Assembly: GCA_027943245.1 (NCBI GenBank)
Contig: JANDJZ010000700.1
Location: 1 to 31,214 of the forward strand
Source: Acanthamoeba sp. SK_2022b
Lineage: Eukaryota; Discosea; Longamoebia; Acanthamoebidae
DNA length: 31,214 bases
Direction: 5' to 3'
Positions within the stretch are counted from its first letter, which is position 1. Each line of letters starts with the position of its first letter. The translations under genes were made by a program, and so were the position numbers. The notes beneath the pieces were generated by a model. That model was not told the DNA's origin and ran no database searches. It saw nothing but the letters and a program-made list of their open reading frames with translations. Positions 7,094-14,186 of the stretch are shown in pieces.

Positions 7094-7510
7094 TCAGGCC
7101 TTGTACAACCCCTTTTTTATGAGCAGGGCGGCAACTTCCACCGCTGCCGCCGCTGGTGTCGAGTGGTCGGCCGACTCGAAGATCAAGCCCTCACGCTTTA
7201 CCGTGCAGCGCCAGACTCCATCACGGCAGACAGAAAGCACCTCCCAACCTGCGCGGCCCATCAACCGCTCAACCTGCAGGCCGTTGGTGGGGTTGTGCGC
7301 AGGCCTTATCTGCTGGGCAAGCAGTTCGTAATGGGCTTGCTCACGGCTCGGCCTGCCTGTGAGATGGCGCCACTCATTGCAATCGCGGCACTCTGCGTAG
7401 AGTTCTCCGGGGTTACGAACCACCTTGAAGTTGGGATGCATACACTGTCCGAGCATGTGCTCGTTGACCAGCTGCTCATCCGCAGAAGCACGTCCGTTTT
7501 GATACTGCAT
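7094..7510 (-). CDS. Hypothetical phage protein with a Cys pair
   Basis: 138 residues starting MQYQNGRASADEQLVNEHML. A CRDCNEW motif near residues 41-47 together with Cys24 hints at a small metal site (phage zinc-ribbon-like). The C-terminal half is a beta-to-helix pattern (EGLIFESADHSTPAAAAVEV) of unknown function. Immediately upstream lies the Q-like gene (7-base gap), so both are probably in the same leftward transcript. The ribosome site (AAAGG) is weak, so a start at Met19 is possible. Confidence 0.6.
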   Translation of the reverse strand: MQYQNGRASADEQLVNEHMLGQCMHPNFKVVRNPGELYAECRDCNEWRHLTGRPSREQAHYELLAQQIRPAHNPTNGLQVERLMGRAGWEVLSVCRDGVWRCTVKREGLIFESADHSTPAAAAVEVAALLIKKGLYKA

Positions 7511-7517
7511 TTCGGTT

Positions 7518-7907
7518 CTAAACCTTTCTCGCCAAGAGCATCTGGCGGCTGTCTGTCAAAAGCCGGCCGAGTTCGACCAAGCTGGTGCCAATGATTTGGC
7601 AAACCCGTTTGGGAGCCATCCAGGGTTTTACATAGATCCAGTTCAGTGCGCTCCTGTGTTGCAGCGGAAGATGGATCACGGCGGCATGTATGCGGGCGGC
7701 ATCCAGGTGGTCGATCTGCACTTGCTGCCGCTGCCTGGCCTCTCGGGCCTGGGCGCGGTCCATGGGCTCGGGCGAGACCATGCGGAACATCGGCGAGATC
7801 TCACGGGCTACAGAGCCGTGGCACCAGCGGCCCCAGTTCGCAAGGCGCGCGTCAATTTGCCTATGCTCTTTGGGCACGGCATTGAAGTCGATATAGGTCC
7901 TGCTCAT
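7518..7907 (-). CDS. Q-like antitermination protein
   Basis: 129 residues. It matches the pattern of the phage antitermination protein Q group: an N-terminal RLANWGRWCHGS (21-32), a polar linker, then a region-4-like helical domain, HLDAARIHAAVIHLPLQHRS (68-87), followed by LNWIYVKPWMAPKRVCQIIGTS. Q proteins load on RNA polymerase near the late promoter and let it read through terminators into the lysis and head genes. Gene order (replication genes upstream, packaging genes downstream) fits that role. AAGGA before the ATG at 7905-7907 decides the start; the longer frame to 8042 overlaps the neighbour. The assignment rests on motif memory. Confidence 0.6.
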   Translation of the reverse strand: MSRTYIDFNAVPKEHRQIDARLANWGRWCHGSVAREISPMFRMVSPEPMDRAQAREARQRQQVQIDHLDAARIHAAVIHLPLQHRSALNWIYVKPWMAPKRVCQIIGTSLVELGRLLTDSRQMLLARKV

Positions 7908-7932
7908 TCTTTCCTTGGGTCTGTGGTGCTGG

Positions 7933-8175
7933 TCAGCCGCGGCGCTTGTTGAGGGTCTGCCGAACCTTTTCCGCCAGTGCGCTGCACAGATCTCGCGTGC
8001 CGAAAGCGATTGGTACGTAGTCCATGCGTCGGTCCTCGACATAGGCTCGGCGGTTATGGGTCAGCATGCTGCTGACTGGTTCGATATGCATCGCGCACTG
8101 GCTCTGGCTCCACAGGAGCACATGGCAGTTCTCAAGACTGGTGATGGCGCGCTCAGGATTGGTCAGCAAATTCAT
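7933..8175 (-). CDS. Hypothetical 80-residue protein
   Basis: MNLLTNPERAITSLENCHVL at the start, two cysteines near the N-terminus, and a basic C-terminus (KVRQTLNKRRG). No family recognised. AGGAG lies seven bases before the ATG at 8173-8175. The start overlaps the 3' end of the primase/helicase gene by 23 bases in another frame, and the Q-like gene follows after 25 bases, so it belongs to the replication transcript. Confidence 0.6.
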   Translation of the reverse strand: MNLLTNPERAITSLENCHVLLWSQSQCAMHIEPVSSMLTHNRRAYVEDRRMDYVPIAFGTRDLCSALAEKVRQTLNKRRG

Positions 8176-9952
8176 CTTTTGGCTCCTGGGTTGAGAAAGG
8201 GACATAGCTGATGGCGCGGCGCCGGTTGTTCGTGGCGAACTGCTGGGCGGCCTTGTTGAACCAGAGGTACTGGCTGTAGTGCTGCACGTCGCCGTTGCGC
8301 TGCTTCTGCAGCTCCAGCTTGGCGTCGGGCTTGTCGGGGTCGTGGTCGGGGTCGTTCTCGTCCTTGCGCGCACTCCAGACGGTGAACACGTTGTCGGCAC
8401 CGTCGGTGATCTTGGAAGAGCCTGCAACGTCCAGCTTCCCCGGGCCTTTGGACTCGTCCGCACCCTTGCGGGGGTGGGCGACCAGGTGGACATGCACGCC
8501 ATTGCGGCGCGCGAAGTCGCAGATCTTGCGGACGGCTTCCTTCTGGGCGGTCATGCTCCCTGGGCCGTCTTCGGGCACGTCCGTCATCATCAAGCTGTCG
8601 ATCACGAAGTGACGCATGCCGTAACGCTTGGAGCCGTACAGGAACACGGCCAGGAGACGGTCGATGCCTGCGCTACCCACAACGTTGAAGAACCATTGCT
8701 TGTCGTGCAGCCACGCTCCGATTGCGTCGATGTAGGGCATGCTCGGGCGGTCCAGGCCCGCCGCCTGCTTGACGGTGCGCTTGAGCTGGCGTTCGGGCGT
8801 CATCTCGCCGGAGAACACCATCACGCGGTCGCCTTGCTGCATCAGCCCCAGCAGCACCTGGGACAGCATCAGGCTCTTGCCGTGGCCGTTGTAGCCGGTC
8901 CAGACGGTGACCTCGCCGGATCGAAACTCGAACCAGTCCAGATCCTTGTCCAGGCGCAGCACTGGGTCGCCCGCGTCATCGTGGGCCGGATAAAACATGG
9001 ACTTCACGCGGTTGATGAAGTCGCTGGCCTGGCGCATCTCCTCGGGGTCCAGAGTCTTGGCTTCCTTGGTGGCGTGCCAGAAGTCCTCTCCACAGGCGCC
9101 CTTCTGCAGGAACTCGTTCGCGTCCTTCTCGGGCAGCGTGACCAGCTTGCAGCGCTCCAGGCCCAGGCGGCGAACGATCTCCTGCGCCCCAGCCTTGCCG
9201 GCCTCGTCGCTGTCGAAAAAGATCAGGATCTCGCTGAAGCAATCCAGGCGCTCCCAGTCGTTCTCCAGCCACTGGTGATTGCCAGCGCCAGCATTGACCG
9301 ACAGGGCCGGAATGCCGACCTGGTGCAACGTCATCGCATCGATCTCGCCCTCGGTGATCGCCACGGTGCGGGCCTTGGGGTCGATCAGGTGCCAGCCGAA
9401 GAGGCAAGGCTCTGCCCCGCCCTCCTGCCGCATGTCGCGCTTCTCCGCGATGTTGCGGTACTTCACGTTGACCAGCTCGCCGTTGCGCAGGTACGGGAAC
9501 ACGGCGTAGGTCTTGCCGCCGCGGATCTGCTCGGCCACCCGGAAGGCAGCGATAGTCTCGTCGGTGATTCCCCGGCCGTTGAGCCACTCCTTGACGCCGG
9601 CCTTGGCGGCCTGGCACTGCGGCTTTGCCGGCCGCTTGAAGGTCTTCTTCTCGCGCTCGGGCATCACTTCGCGGATGCCCAGGTACTCCTTCGCCTCGCG
9701 GATGGCTTCGCCGATGGACTGGCTGCGGCAGGCGGCCCACAGGTCCAGCAAATCGCCCGCGTCTCCTGACGCGAAGTCCTTCCACACGCCGGCCTTGGCG
9801 CCGGTCAGGCGGACGGACAGGGACTGGCCCTCTTCGCCATTCACGCTGCCAGCCACCCACTCGCCGGCCTTGCGTTTGCCGCTGGGCAGCAGATGCTGGG
9901 CAATGGCCGCGGCATCGGACGCCATGCGCTGGCTGAGTTCTGCAGCGTTCAC
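8153..9952 (-). CDS. Phage bifunctional primase/replicative helicase
   Basis: 599 residues, arranged like T7 gp4. Residues 1-95 form the N-terminal domain (VWKDFASGDAGDLLDLWAA) but lack the zinc-binding cysteines of active primase zinc fingers. A TOPRIM domain follows, with its Glu in TEGEIDAM (200-207) and acidic pair in FFDSDEAG (245-252). A DnaB/RecA-like helicase follows from about 310, with Walker A GYNGHGKS (353-360), Walker B-like HFVIDSLM (448-455) and a VHLVAHPRK segment. It should unwind and prime the phage fork as a hexamer. It overlaps the O-like gene by four bases (ATGA), and both are probably recruited to the origin inside that gene. Confidence 0.9.
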   Translation of the reverse strand: MNAAELSQRMASDAAAIAQHLLPSGKRKAGEWVAGSVNGEEGQSLSVRLTGAKAGVWKDFASGDAGDLLDLWAACRSQSIGEAIREAKEYLGIREVMPEREKKTFKRPAKPQCQAAKAGVKEWLNGRGITDETIAAFRVAEQIRGGKTYAVFPYLRNGELVNVKYRNIAEKRDMRQEGGAEPCLFGWHLIDPKARTVAITEGEIDAMTLHQVGIPALSVNAGAGNHQWLENDWERLDCFSEILIFFDSDEAGKAGAQEIVRRLGLERCKLVTLPEKDANEFLQKGACGEDFWHATKEAKTLDPEEMRQASDFINRVKSMFYPAHDDAGDPVLRLDKDLDWFEFRSGEVTVWTGYNGHGKSLMLSQVLLGLMQQGDRVMVFSGEMTPERQLKRTVKQAAGLDRPSMPYIDAIGAWLHDKQWFFNVVGSAGIDRLLAVFLYGSKRYGMRHFVIDSLMMTDVPEDGPGSMTAQKEAVRKICDFARRNGVHVHLVAHPRKGADESKGPGKLDVAGSSKITDGADNVFTVWSARKDENDPDHDPDKPDAKLELQKQRNGDVQHYSQYLWFNKAAQQFATNNRRRAISYVPFSTQEPKDEFADQS

Positions 9953-10818
9953 TCAGGCACCTCCATGCGGCGGCCGTCGCGGAAGAGGTGGGCGTTGTGG
10001 GCGTAGCACCGCTCGTTCTCGGCCTCCCAGCGGTTCTCGAACCCAGCCTGCAGAGCCCATTGCGGCCGGCTCTCGCTGTCACCACCCTGCGCCGCGCCCT
10101 CCCCGTCGTTCCATCGACCCTCGTTGAGCCACGTCGATGGGTGAGGGATGTACTGGCCACCGTCTCGCTGCCACTGGGTGGACTTGGCCTGAATCGCAAC
10201 GGCGGCCAGCATCTTCGCCAGCAGCTCAGCATCGGGCTTGCGCTTGGCGAACGCTTTCCGAGCGGCATCTTTGCCGACTTTGCGGGGGTATGCCGACCAG
10301 AACTCGCCGAAGCCTTCCGGCTCGTCGCCAGCATCGCTCCGACGTTGCCGCCCCCCGGTGGGGGGTTGGGGGGTGTTGTCTTTATCTTCTCTTCTCTTCT
10401 CTTCTCTAGGTGACGGTCTCGTAACGCCATCAGCGTTACTGCCGCCGTTACTAGATGCGTTACTTGAGGTGTTACCTCGGTGAGTTGCCGCCCTTTTGGC
10501 ACCTTGAGCACGGCTTTTTGCTGTCGCACCGTTGTGCCTGTCGAAGTTGGCCAGCGAGATACCGTCTTCCGTGACCACGATCCAGCCAACTGTTGCAACG
10601 CATTCCGTGAAGCCAGTAACGCCGAGAACACGGTCCAACAGCGTTGACGTAACGCCATCAGCGTTACCGTCGGTGGTGTGCTGATCGAACCAGCGGAACA
10701 GGCGCATCAGCTTACCCACGGTCAAATCCGGGTCGTCCCAACCCATCTTCGCAGTGATGGCCAACGTCTCCGGCTTCTCCGGCAGGCTGCTATCGAATTT
10801 GATCCATTCGCCAGCCAT
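9949..10818 (-). CDS. O-like phage replication initiation protein
   Basis: 289 residues. The N-terminal ~100 residues (MAGEWIKFDSSLPEKPETLA, then LFRWFDQHTTDGNADGVT) form a winged-helix-like domain common in phage initiators. A low-complexity linker (Asn/Ser/Gly repeats, then an Arg/Glu/Lys run) is followed by a C-terminal domain with FWSAYPRKVGKDAARKAF and GQYIPHPSTWLNEGRW, a motif widely shared by phage replication or helicase-loading proteins. The linker is encoded by four 12-bp GTAAC iterons and a purine-rich tract, so the gene seems to contain its own origin, as lambda O does. GGAG precedes the ATG. Initiator function is inferred from motifs and context. Confidence 0.8.
   Translation of the reverse strand: MAGEWIKFDSSLPEKPETLAITAKMGWDDPDLTVGKLMRLFRWFDQHTTDGNADGVTSTLLDRVLGVTGFTECVATVGWIVVTEDGISLANFDRHNGATAKSRAQGAKRAATHRGNTSSNASSNGGSNADGVTRPSPREEKRREDKDNTPQPPTGGRQRRSDAGDEPEGFGEFWSAYPRKVGKDAARKAFAKRKPDAELLAKMLAAVAIQAKSTQWQRDGGQYIPHPSTWLNEGRWNDGEGAAQGGDSESRPQWALQAGFENRWEAENERCYAHNAHLFRDGRRMEVPE
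10381..10475. other. Candidate phage replication origin (iterons plus purine/pyrimidine tract)
   Basis: On the plus strand, GTTAC ends four heptamers at 10433-10439, 10445-10451, 10457-10463 and 10469-10475, exactly 12 bases apart. An inverted copy at 10421-10425 makes the palindrome GTAACGC-CATCA-GCGTTAC (10421-10439). Next to them is a strand-biased tract of CTTCT repeats (10381-10407). A second copy of the same 19-mer lies at 10649-10667, and a GTAACGCC at 10616-10623. The plan mirrors lambda ori: four iterons beside an easily melted tract inside the initiator gene. Confidence 0.55.
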
Positions 10819-10820
10819 GC

Positions 10821-11144
10821 CTACTCCTTCGCCTCCAGTGCGCTGTCAAGGGGCAATGGCACAACCCAGAGCGTGCCGTGCTCGTAGATCTCCACATACC
10901 AGCCACGAGCCACGCACCAGGCCTCAAACCCCCTGTGGATGTAGCCGTCATAGGCTTCGTCATCCAGGTAGGTGTACGGGCCTATGGAGTAGCCGGGCTC
11001 GATCTCAGCCTCGCCGGAGACCACAGCGCCAATCTGGTTCGGATTGCTCGACCAGCTGCGCAGGGACTGGGCCTTGGCGCCTGGGAAGTGAGCATTGAGA
11101 TCCGCGATCAGGGCGGCTTCGTCTATGAGAGTTTTCGTTGGCAT
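10821..11144 (-). CDS. Hypothetical protein of the early operon
   Basis: 107 residues from MPTKTLIDEAALIADLNAHF. A beta-rich aromatic C-terminus (WCVARGWYVEIYEHGTLWVV) suggests a compact alpha/beta fold; no family recognised. The start at 11142-11144 (GGTGGA seven bases upstream) is preferred to a longer frame that would cross the hairpin at 11172-11236. Its stop is two bases before the O-like start and overlaps that gene's ribosome site. Confidence 0.6.
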   Translation of the reverse strand: MPTKTLIDEAALIADLNAHFPGAKAQSLRSWSSNPNQIGAVVSGEAEIEPGYSIGPYTYLDDEAYDGYIHRGFEAWCVARGWYVEIYEHGTLWVVPLPLDSALEAKE

Positions 11145-11171
11145 GTGTCCACCACTTAGAGGGGAGCACCA

Positions 11172-11236
11172 CAAGAAGAAAGCCAACGGCCGGCAGGTGG
11201 TGGAACTGCTGTGCGGGAGCGACCCTGGCCGTTGGC
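11172..11236 (-). terminator. Leftward hairpin between the CII-like gene and the next gene
   Basis: GCCAACGGCC (11182-11191) and GGCCGTTGGC (11227-11236) form a perfect 10-bp stem around a 35-base loop, followed leftward by the T-rich TTTCTTCTT. It could be an early terminator comparable to lambda tR1; the loop is longer than usual. Confidence 0.45.
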
Positions 11237-11244
11237 GAAAAGGG

Positions 11245-11730
11245 TCAGGGGATGGCCGGCGCGCGCTGGGGCTTGCCTGCAGCATTCACGGCGCGCGCGG
11301 CCTGGCGCAGCTTGCGCAGCACCTCCTCGGCCTCGGCGATCTCGCGCTCAATCTGCGCCAGCTCGTTATCCGAGATCACCCCGTCTTGCATGGCCTCGAT
11401 CACCGCGCTGGTGATGTGCGAGGTCTCCAGCACCAGCTTGGACACCTTGTCCACGGGGCTCGCCAGCGCCGAACATCCGTCTTCCAGCAACTCGAAGCGC
11501 CCGCCGCATTCGTGGGCAACGTAGGCCGCATAGTCGTAGCAGTGAGGCGTACCGGCCTCGCAGGCGATTCGCGCGATGGCCAGGGCATCAACCGCGCCCA
11601 GCTTGTGCGAGGCGGCGCCGGACAACTCCTTGCGCGCCACCTCATCAGATTTACCCAGGCGTACTGCAATGGCGGCACGGCCGCCCGGGGCGTTGTCTGC
11701 GCCGCGGCGCAGTGCATCGAGAGCGCTCAT
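11245..11730 (-). CDS. CII-like phage regulatory protein (CP76 family)
   Basis: 161 residues starting MSALDALRRGADNAPGGRAA. An N-terminal HTH-like region (IAVRLGKSDEVARKELSG) is followed by VDALAIARIACEAG and CYDYAAYVAHECGGRFELLE, which matches the phage regulatory protein CII (CP76) family of betaproteobacterial and enteric phages. The C-terminal third is a charged coiled coil (NELAQIEREIAEAEEVLRK). In P2-like and lambdoid phages such proteins activate repressor or integrase expression; that is inferred here. GGAG before the ATG at 11728-11730 decides the start. Confidence 0.75.
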   Translation of the reverse strand: MSALDALRRGADNAPGGRAAIAVRLGKSDEVARKELSGAASHKLGAVDALAIARIACEAGTPHCYDYAAYVAHECGGRFELLEDGCSALASPVDKVSKLVLETSHITSAVIEAMQDGVISDNELAQIEREIAEAEEVLRKLRQAARAVNAAGKPQRAPAIP

Positions 11731-12053
11731 ATCCGGCTCCTGAAAAATTGGACGTGGACGGGAAAGAGGGGAAAGCCGAACATCGCGGCCATGCAAACAA
11801 CCAACACACCAAAGGGAGCAGCCATGAACCTCAACACCCAGCCTTTCCACGCCAGCACCAGGACCAGCGTCAGCACCAACATGAACCCCGACACCAGCGC
11901 GCGGGAGCAGACGTTGACGACGAGCCAGCTGGAGCTGTCATGGAGAGCGGGGGAGCTGCACATCCGCTGCCGGTCGAGCCGGGTCGTGATGTGCGTGGAG
12001 CGCGAGCTGGTGACAGCGCGCGGCGGGCGAAGGATGTCCTGACGCGGCGGCAT
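11727..12053 (-). CDS. Possible small membrane protein of the early operon
   Basis: 108 residues with two hydrophobic segments in the C-terminal half (VSGFMLVLTLVLVLAW and FMAAPFGVLVVCMAAMFGF). Its stop overlaps the CII-like start as ATGA, a GAGG site precedes the ATG at 12051-12053, and it follows the upstream HTH gene by two bases, so operon geometry supports it. Against it, a rightward frame (11824-12042, 72 residues, MNLNTQPFHASTRTSVSTNM) has an AAGGGAG site and uses the same third-codon positions, so codon bias cannot separate them. I prefer the leftward gene because it fits the operon. Confidence 0.42.
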   Translation of the reverse strand: MPPRQDILRPPRAVTSSRSTHITTRLDRQRMCSSPALHDSSSWLVVNVCSRALVSGFMLVLTLVLVLAWKGWVLRFMAAPFGVLVVCMAAMFGFPLFPVHVQFFRSRI

Positions 12054-12055
12054 GG

Positions 12056-12421
12056 TCAGGCCTCGGCAGTCTGTGCAGCAGGCGGCAAAGGCTGCCGACC
12101 ATAGATCTGATCCAAGCACAGGCTCATGCCCCGGTTGCCTGCAAAGTCGATCAGCCGCAGCGCAACAGGAACCGGCAGCGATTGCCCTGTCTCGTAGTTG
12201 CCAATGTTTCCCTGGCTACAACCAACCCCGGCTCCAAGCTCCCGTTGGGTGACACCAAGGAGCGCTCTGATGGATTTCAGTGTGTGCATGGCGCGGAGGC
12301 GGTCTTTGGCAAAACCAGCAACATGCAAATCACCGGACACGGGAAAACCAAGAGCGTTCACCACAGTGCCGTCGGCCGTGATGAAGCTCTCACCGGGGGA
12401 AAGGTTGATCGTGCGCCCCAT
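12056..12421 (-). CDS. XRE-type HTH regulator of the early operon
   Basis: 121 residues. Residues 1-45 (MGRTINLSPGESFITADGTV) have no known motif. Residues ~54-105 hold a Cro/C1-type helix-turn-helix: IRALLGVTQRELGAGVGCSQ, GNIGNYETGQSLPVPVALRL. It probably acts as a second early regulator, opposing or assisting CI. The ATG at 12419-12421 lies two bases after the Cro-like stop; longer in-frame starts would overlap that gene. Confidence 0.7.
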   Translation of the reverse strand: MGRTINLSPGESFITADGTVVNALGFPVSGDLHVAGFAKDRLRAMHTLKSIRALLGVTQRELGAGVGCSQGNIGNYETGQSLPVPVALRLIDFAGNRGMSLCLDQIYGRQPLPPAAQTAEA

Positions 12422-12423
12422 GG

Positions 12424-12618
12424 TCAGACCTCTGCGGGCCGGGCTCGGCGCCTGTTCTGGATCTTGAACAGCGAGGGGAAGGCAACCTTGATCGCGGGCG
12501 GGATGCCGCGCACTTTCCAATTGCACACACGCCGGACACCCCGGTCGCCTTCAAGGCGCAGGAGCCGGGCAAATTTGGCGGGCCCGCCGTAGTGGGCGAT
12601 GAGTTCGAGGTCGGTCAT
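12424..12618 (-). CDS. Cro-like / YdaS-type small HTH repressor
   Basis: 64 residues, MTDLELIAHYGGPAKFARLL, with RRVCNWKVRGIPPAIKVAFP, the pattern of small Cro/YdaS-type DNA-binding proteins. It is the first leftward gene from the repressor-cro intergenic region and divergent from cI, the classical cro position. It probably binds the same operators and shuts off repressor synthesis during lytic growth. Confidence 0.7.
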   Translation of the reverse strand: MTDLELIAHYGGPAKFARLLRLEGDRGVRRVCNWKVRGIPPAIKVAFPSLFKIQNRRRARPAEV

Positions 12619-12627
12619 GCCGCGATA

Positions 12628-12681
12628 TTACACGCAAAGTGTAATAACAGCGATATTTTTGTGTAACCACACCGCGTGTAA
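12628..12681. promoter_or_regulatory. Operator region between cro-like gene and cI (OR equivalent)
   Basis: TTACAC-GCAAA-GTGTAA (12628-12644) is a perfect 6-5-6 dyad. Two more GTGTAA half-sites occur at 12661-12666 and 12676-12681; the latter forms a degenerate dyad from 12665. The same consensus recurs at the second early promoter. The divergent promoters must lie here, but I cannot assign -35/-10 boxes with confidence. Confidence 0.7.
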
Positions 12682-12699
12682 CGACTAAACAATCCTCCG

Positions 12700-13410
12700 A
12701 TGACGAAAGAGAAGCACGAAACCTATGAGCGGCTGCTCAGCGCCGTGCGTGAGGCTAATCCAGCCATCACCGGGCCGCAGAAGCTCGCAGATGCTATGAA
12801 TGAGGCACCGCAAACCGTCACCAACTGGGGCTCTCGCGGGGTGTCTGCGAAGGCGGCGGCCAAGGCCCAGGGGTTGTTTGGGGTGTCACCCAACTATGTC
12901 TTGCGAGGCGAGGGTGCAAGGTTTGTTGTGTCCCACCGCAGCGACGTTGCCTCGGAGCTGGTTCTTGACCAGCCTCGCGAGGACATGGTTCAGGTGCCAT
13001 TGCTTGCCAATGCTGGAAGCATGGGGCCAGGTGGCGACTCCCTCGACGGAGACTTCATCGTCGGGAATCTGAGCTTGTCAAAGCACTGGATCAACCAGCA
13101 GATCAAGCCCACCAACTTCGGCGAGTTGCGCTTCATTCATGCCTGCGGAGAATCAATGGCACCCACCTTCAGCGATGGGGATGTGCTCTTGGTTGATTCT
13201 GGATCTCGTGACCCTGCGTTTTTTGAGGGGGTGTATGTCCTGGAGGTGCATGGAAAAAATTACATCAAGCGCGTGCGAATGCGGATGGATGGAACTCTCG
13301 AAGTTAGCTCCGACAATGTAAATATAAAAACCGTCGACATCCTCAACGGAGATCACGAAGTCCGAGTTCTTGGACGTGTAGTGTGGGCTTGGAATGGACG
13401 GAAGCTATAA
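12700..13410 (+). CDS. CI-type prophage repressor with S24 self-cleavage domain
   Basis: 236 residues. N-terminal helix-turn-helix at about 23-60 (GPQKLADAMNEAPQTVTNWG, then RGVSAKAAAKAQGLFGVSP). The C-terminal LexA/CI-like S24 domain has an Ala105-Gly106 cleavage site in LANAGSMG, the nucleophile Ser152 in CGESMAPTFSDGD, and the general base Lys190 in YIKRV. It should dimerise on the TTACAC-N5-GTGTAA operators, keep both early operons silent, and be inactivated by RecA-stimulated autocleavage after DNA damage, so the prophage is likely SOS-inducible. It diverges from the Cro-like gene and may share a transcript with the exported protein downstream. Confidence 0.93.
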   Translation: MTKEKHETYERLLSAVREANPAITGPQKLADAMNEAPQTVTNWGSRGVSAKAAAKAQGLFGVSPNYVLRGEGARFVVSHRSDVASELVLDQPREDMVQVPLLANAGSMGPGGDSLDGDFIVGNLSLSKHWINQQIKPTNFGELRFIHACGESMAPTFSDGDVLLVDSGSRDPAFFEGVYVLEVHGKNYIKRVRMRMDGTLEVSSDNVNIKTVDILNGDHEVRVLGRVVWAWNGRKL

Positions 13411-13511
13411 CTGAGGCGGCAACTTGGAACCGCAGGATTCTTGGTCTCGAAAGAGTGAAGCCCGCTGAATTCGATCAATTTGGATTTTATTGTCAACACA
13501 TGGGAGGAATA

Positions 13512-14045
13512 ATGAATCGACGCACGTTTACTACATTCATCACTGCGGCCGGCTTTGGCGCTAGTGCTCTTGCCGCCCAGAACTACAAGGACCGAGTTGC
13601 GCACATAATAAACTTATCCCCCAATATTGAGATAACGGGTATGTCATTTGCGAATCGTGACGATTCGCGCCGCGAGCAATTTGTTGTCGATGCATCATGG
13701 AAAAACATTGGACAACAGCCGGTGATTGCCTTCGAGTTGGTAATCCTGAAATATGACCCTTTCAATAACCGTAGGCTCGGCAGCCGATGGGTGGTCAACG
13801 GAAAAAACAGCATCGACTGGACGCCACTGGCCCCTGGAGACTTCGGCAACGATGGGATCATCAGCTACACGGAGGAAGACGTCTTCACGGCCATCGCCTA
13901 CGTGCGCAGTGCTCGCCTTGCTGACGGAACTGTGTGGAGGGTGAATGAGCAGGATCTGCTGAAGGAACTCAAGAAGACTGCCCCCAAGATTTCAGACTTT
14001 GGGAGTTTGAAGCCCGACCCCAAGGAGCCGGCCAAGAAGGATTGA
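13512..14045 (+). CDS. Exported protein encoded behind cI, probable lysogenic-conversion gene
   Basis: 177 residues from MNRRTFTTFITAAGFGASAL, a signal peptide with twin arginines (NRRTFT, Tat-like) and a likely cleavage after ALAA. The mature part is beta-rich, with VDASWKNIGQQPVIAFELVI and YTEEDVFTAIAYVRSARLAD, resembling small immunoglobulin-like or FxLYD-type extracytoplasmic domains; the exact family is not recognised. GGAGG precedes the ATG at 13512, so longer upstream frames are not needed. It is lower in GC than the phage core, lies between cI and a strong terminator, and so is probably expressed in the lysogen. Superinfection exclusion is a plausible but unproven role. Confidence 0.72.
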   Translation: MNRRTFTTFITAAGFGASALAAQNYKDRVAHIINLSPNIEITGMSFANRDDSRREQFVVDASWKNIGQQPVIAFELVILKYDPFNNRRLGSRWVVNGKNSIDWTPLAPGDFGNDGIISYTEEDVFTAIAYVRSARLADGTVWRVNEQDLLKELKKTAPKISDFGSLKPDPKEPAKKD

Positions 14046-14080
14046 CAGCCGATCCGACCGCGCCACTCACCACCTTACCA

Positions 14081-14104
14081 AGCCCCGCAGGACGGGGCTT
14101 TTTT
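14081..14104 (+). terminator. Rho-independent terminator of the repressor transcript
   Basis: AGCCCCG, five-base loop, CGGGGCT, then six T residues. Confidence 0.9.
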
Positions 14105-14143
14105 GCGCCCGTGTGTAGAGGCCCAGTGCTCATTTCTCCGAAA

Positions 14144-14160
14144 TTACACAAAACGTGTTG
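14144..14160. promoter_or_regulatory. Repressor operator (OL1-like)
   Basis: TTACAC-AAAAC-GTGTTG fits the 6-5-6 dyad seen beside cI with two mismatches in the right half. It covers the -35 box of the rightward promoter. Confidence 0.65.
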
Positions 14161-14186
14161 ACAACAAATAACACGCAGTGTGTAAT
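14158..14186 (+). promoter_or_regulatory. Rightward early promoter (PL equivalent)
   Basis: TTGACA (14158-14163), a 17-base spacer, then TGTAAT (14181-14186): close to the sigma-70 consensus. Both boxes are overlapped by repressor operators, so it should be silent in the lysogen and strong after induction. It drives the operon from 14345 towards xis and int. Confidence 0.75.
14169..14185. promoter_or_regulatory. Repressor operator (OL2-like)
   Basis: TAACAC-GCAGT-GTGTAA, one mismatch from the consensus dyad, centred 25 bases from the first operator and covering the -10 box. Confidence 0.7.

Noticed and set aside
8279..9769. A 496-residue rightward open frame
   Set aside because: It is the antisense shadow of the primase/helicase gene, caused by high GC codon usage.
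8976..10658. A 560-residue leftward frame overlapping two replication genes
   Set aside because: Its product is Arg/Pro-rich noise spanning the O-like and primase/helicase genes, both of which have clear motifs in other frames.
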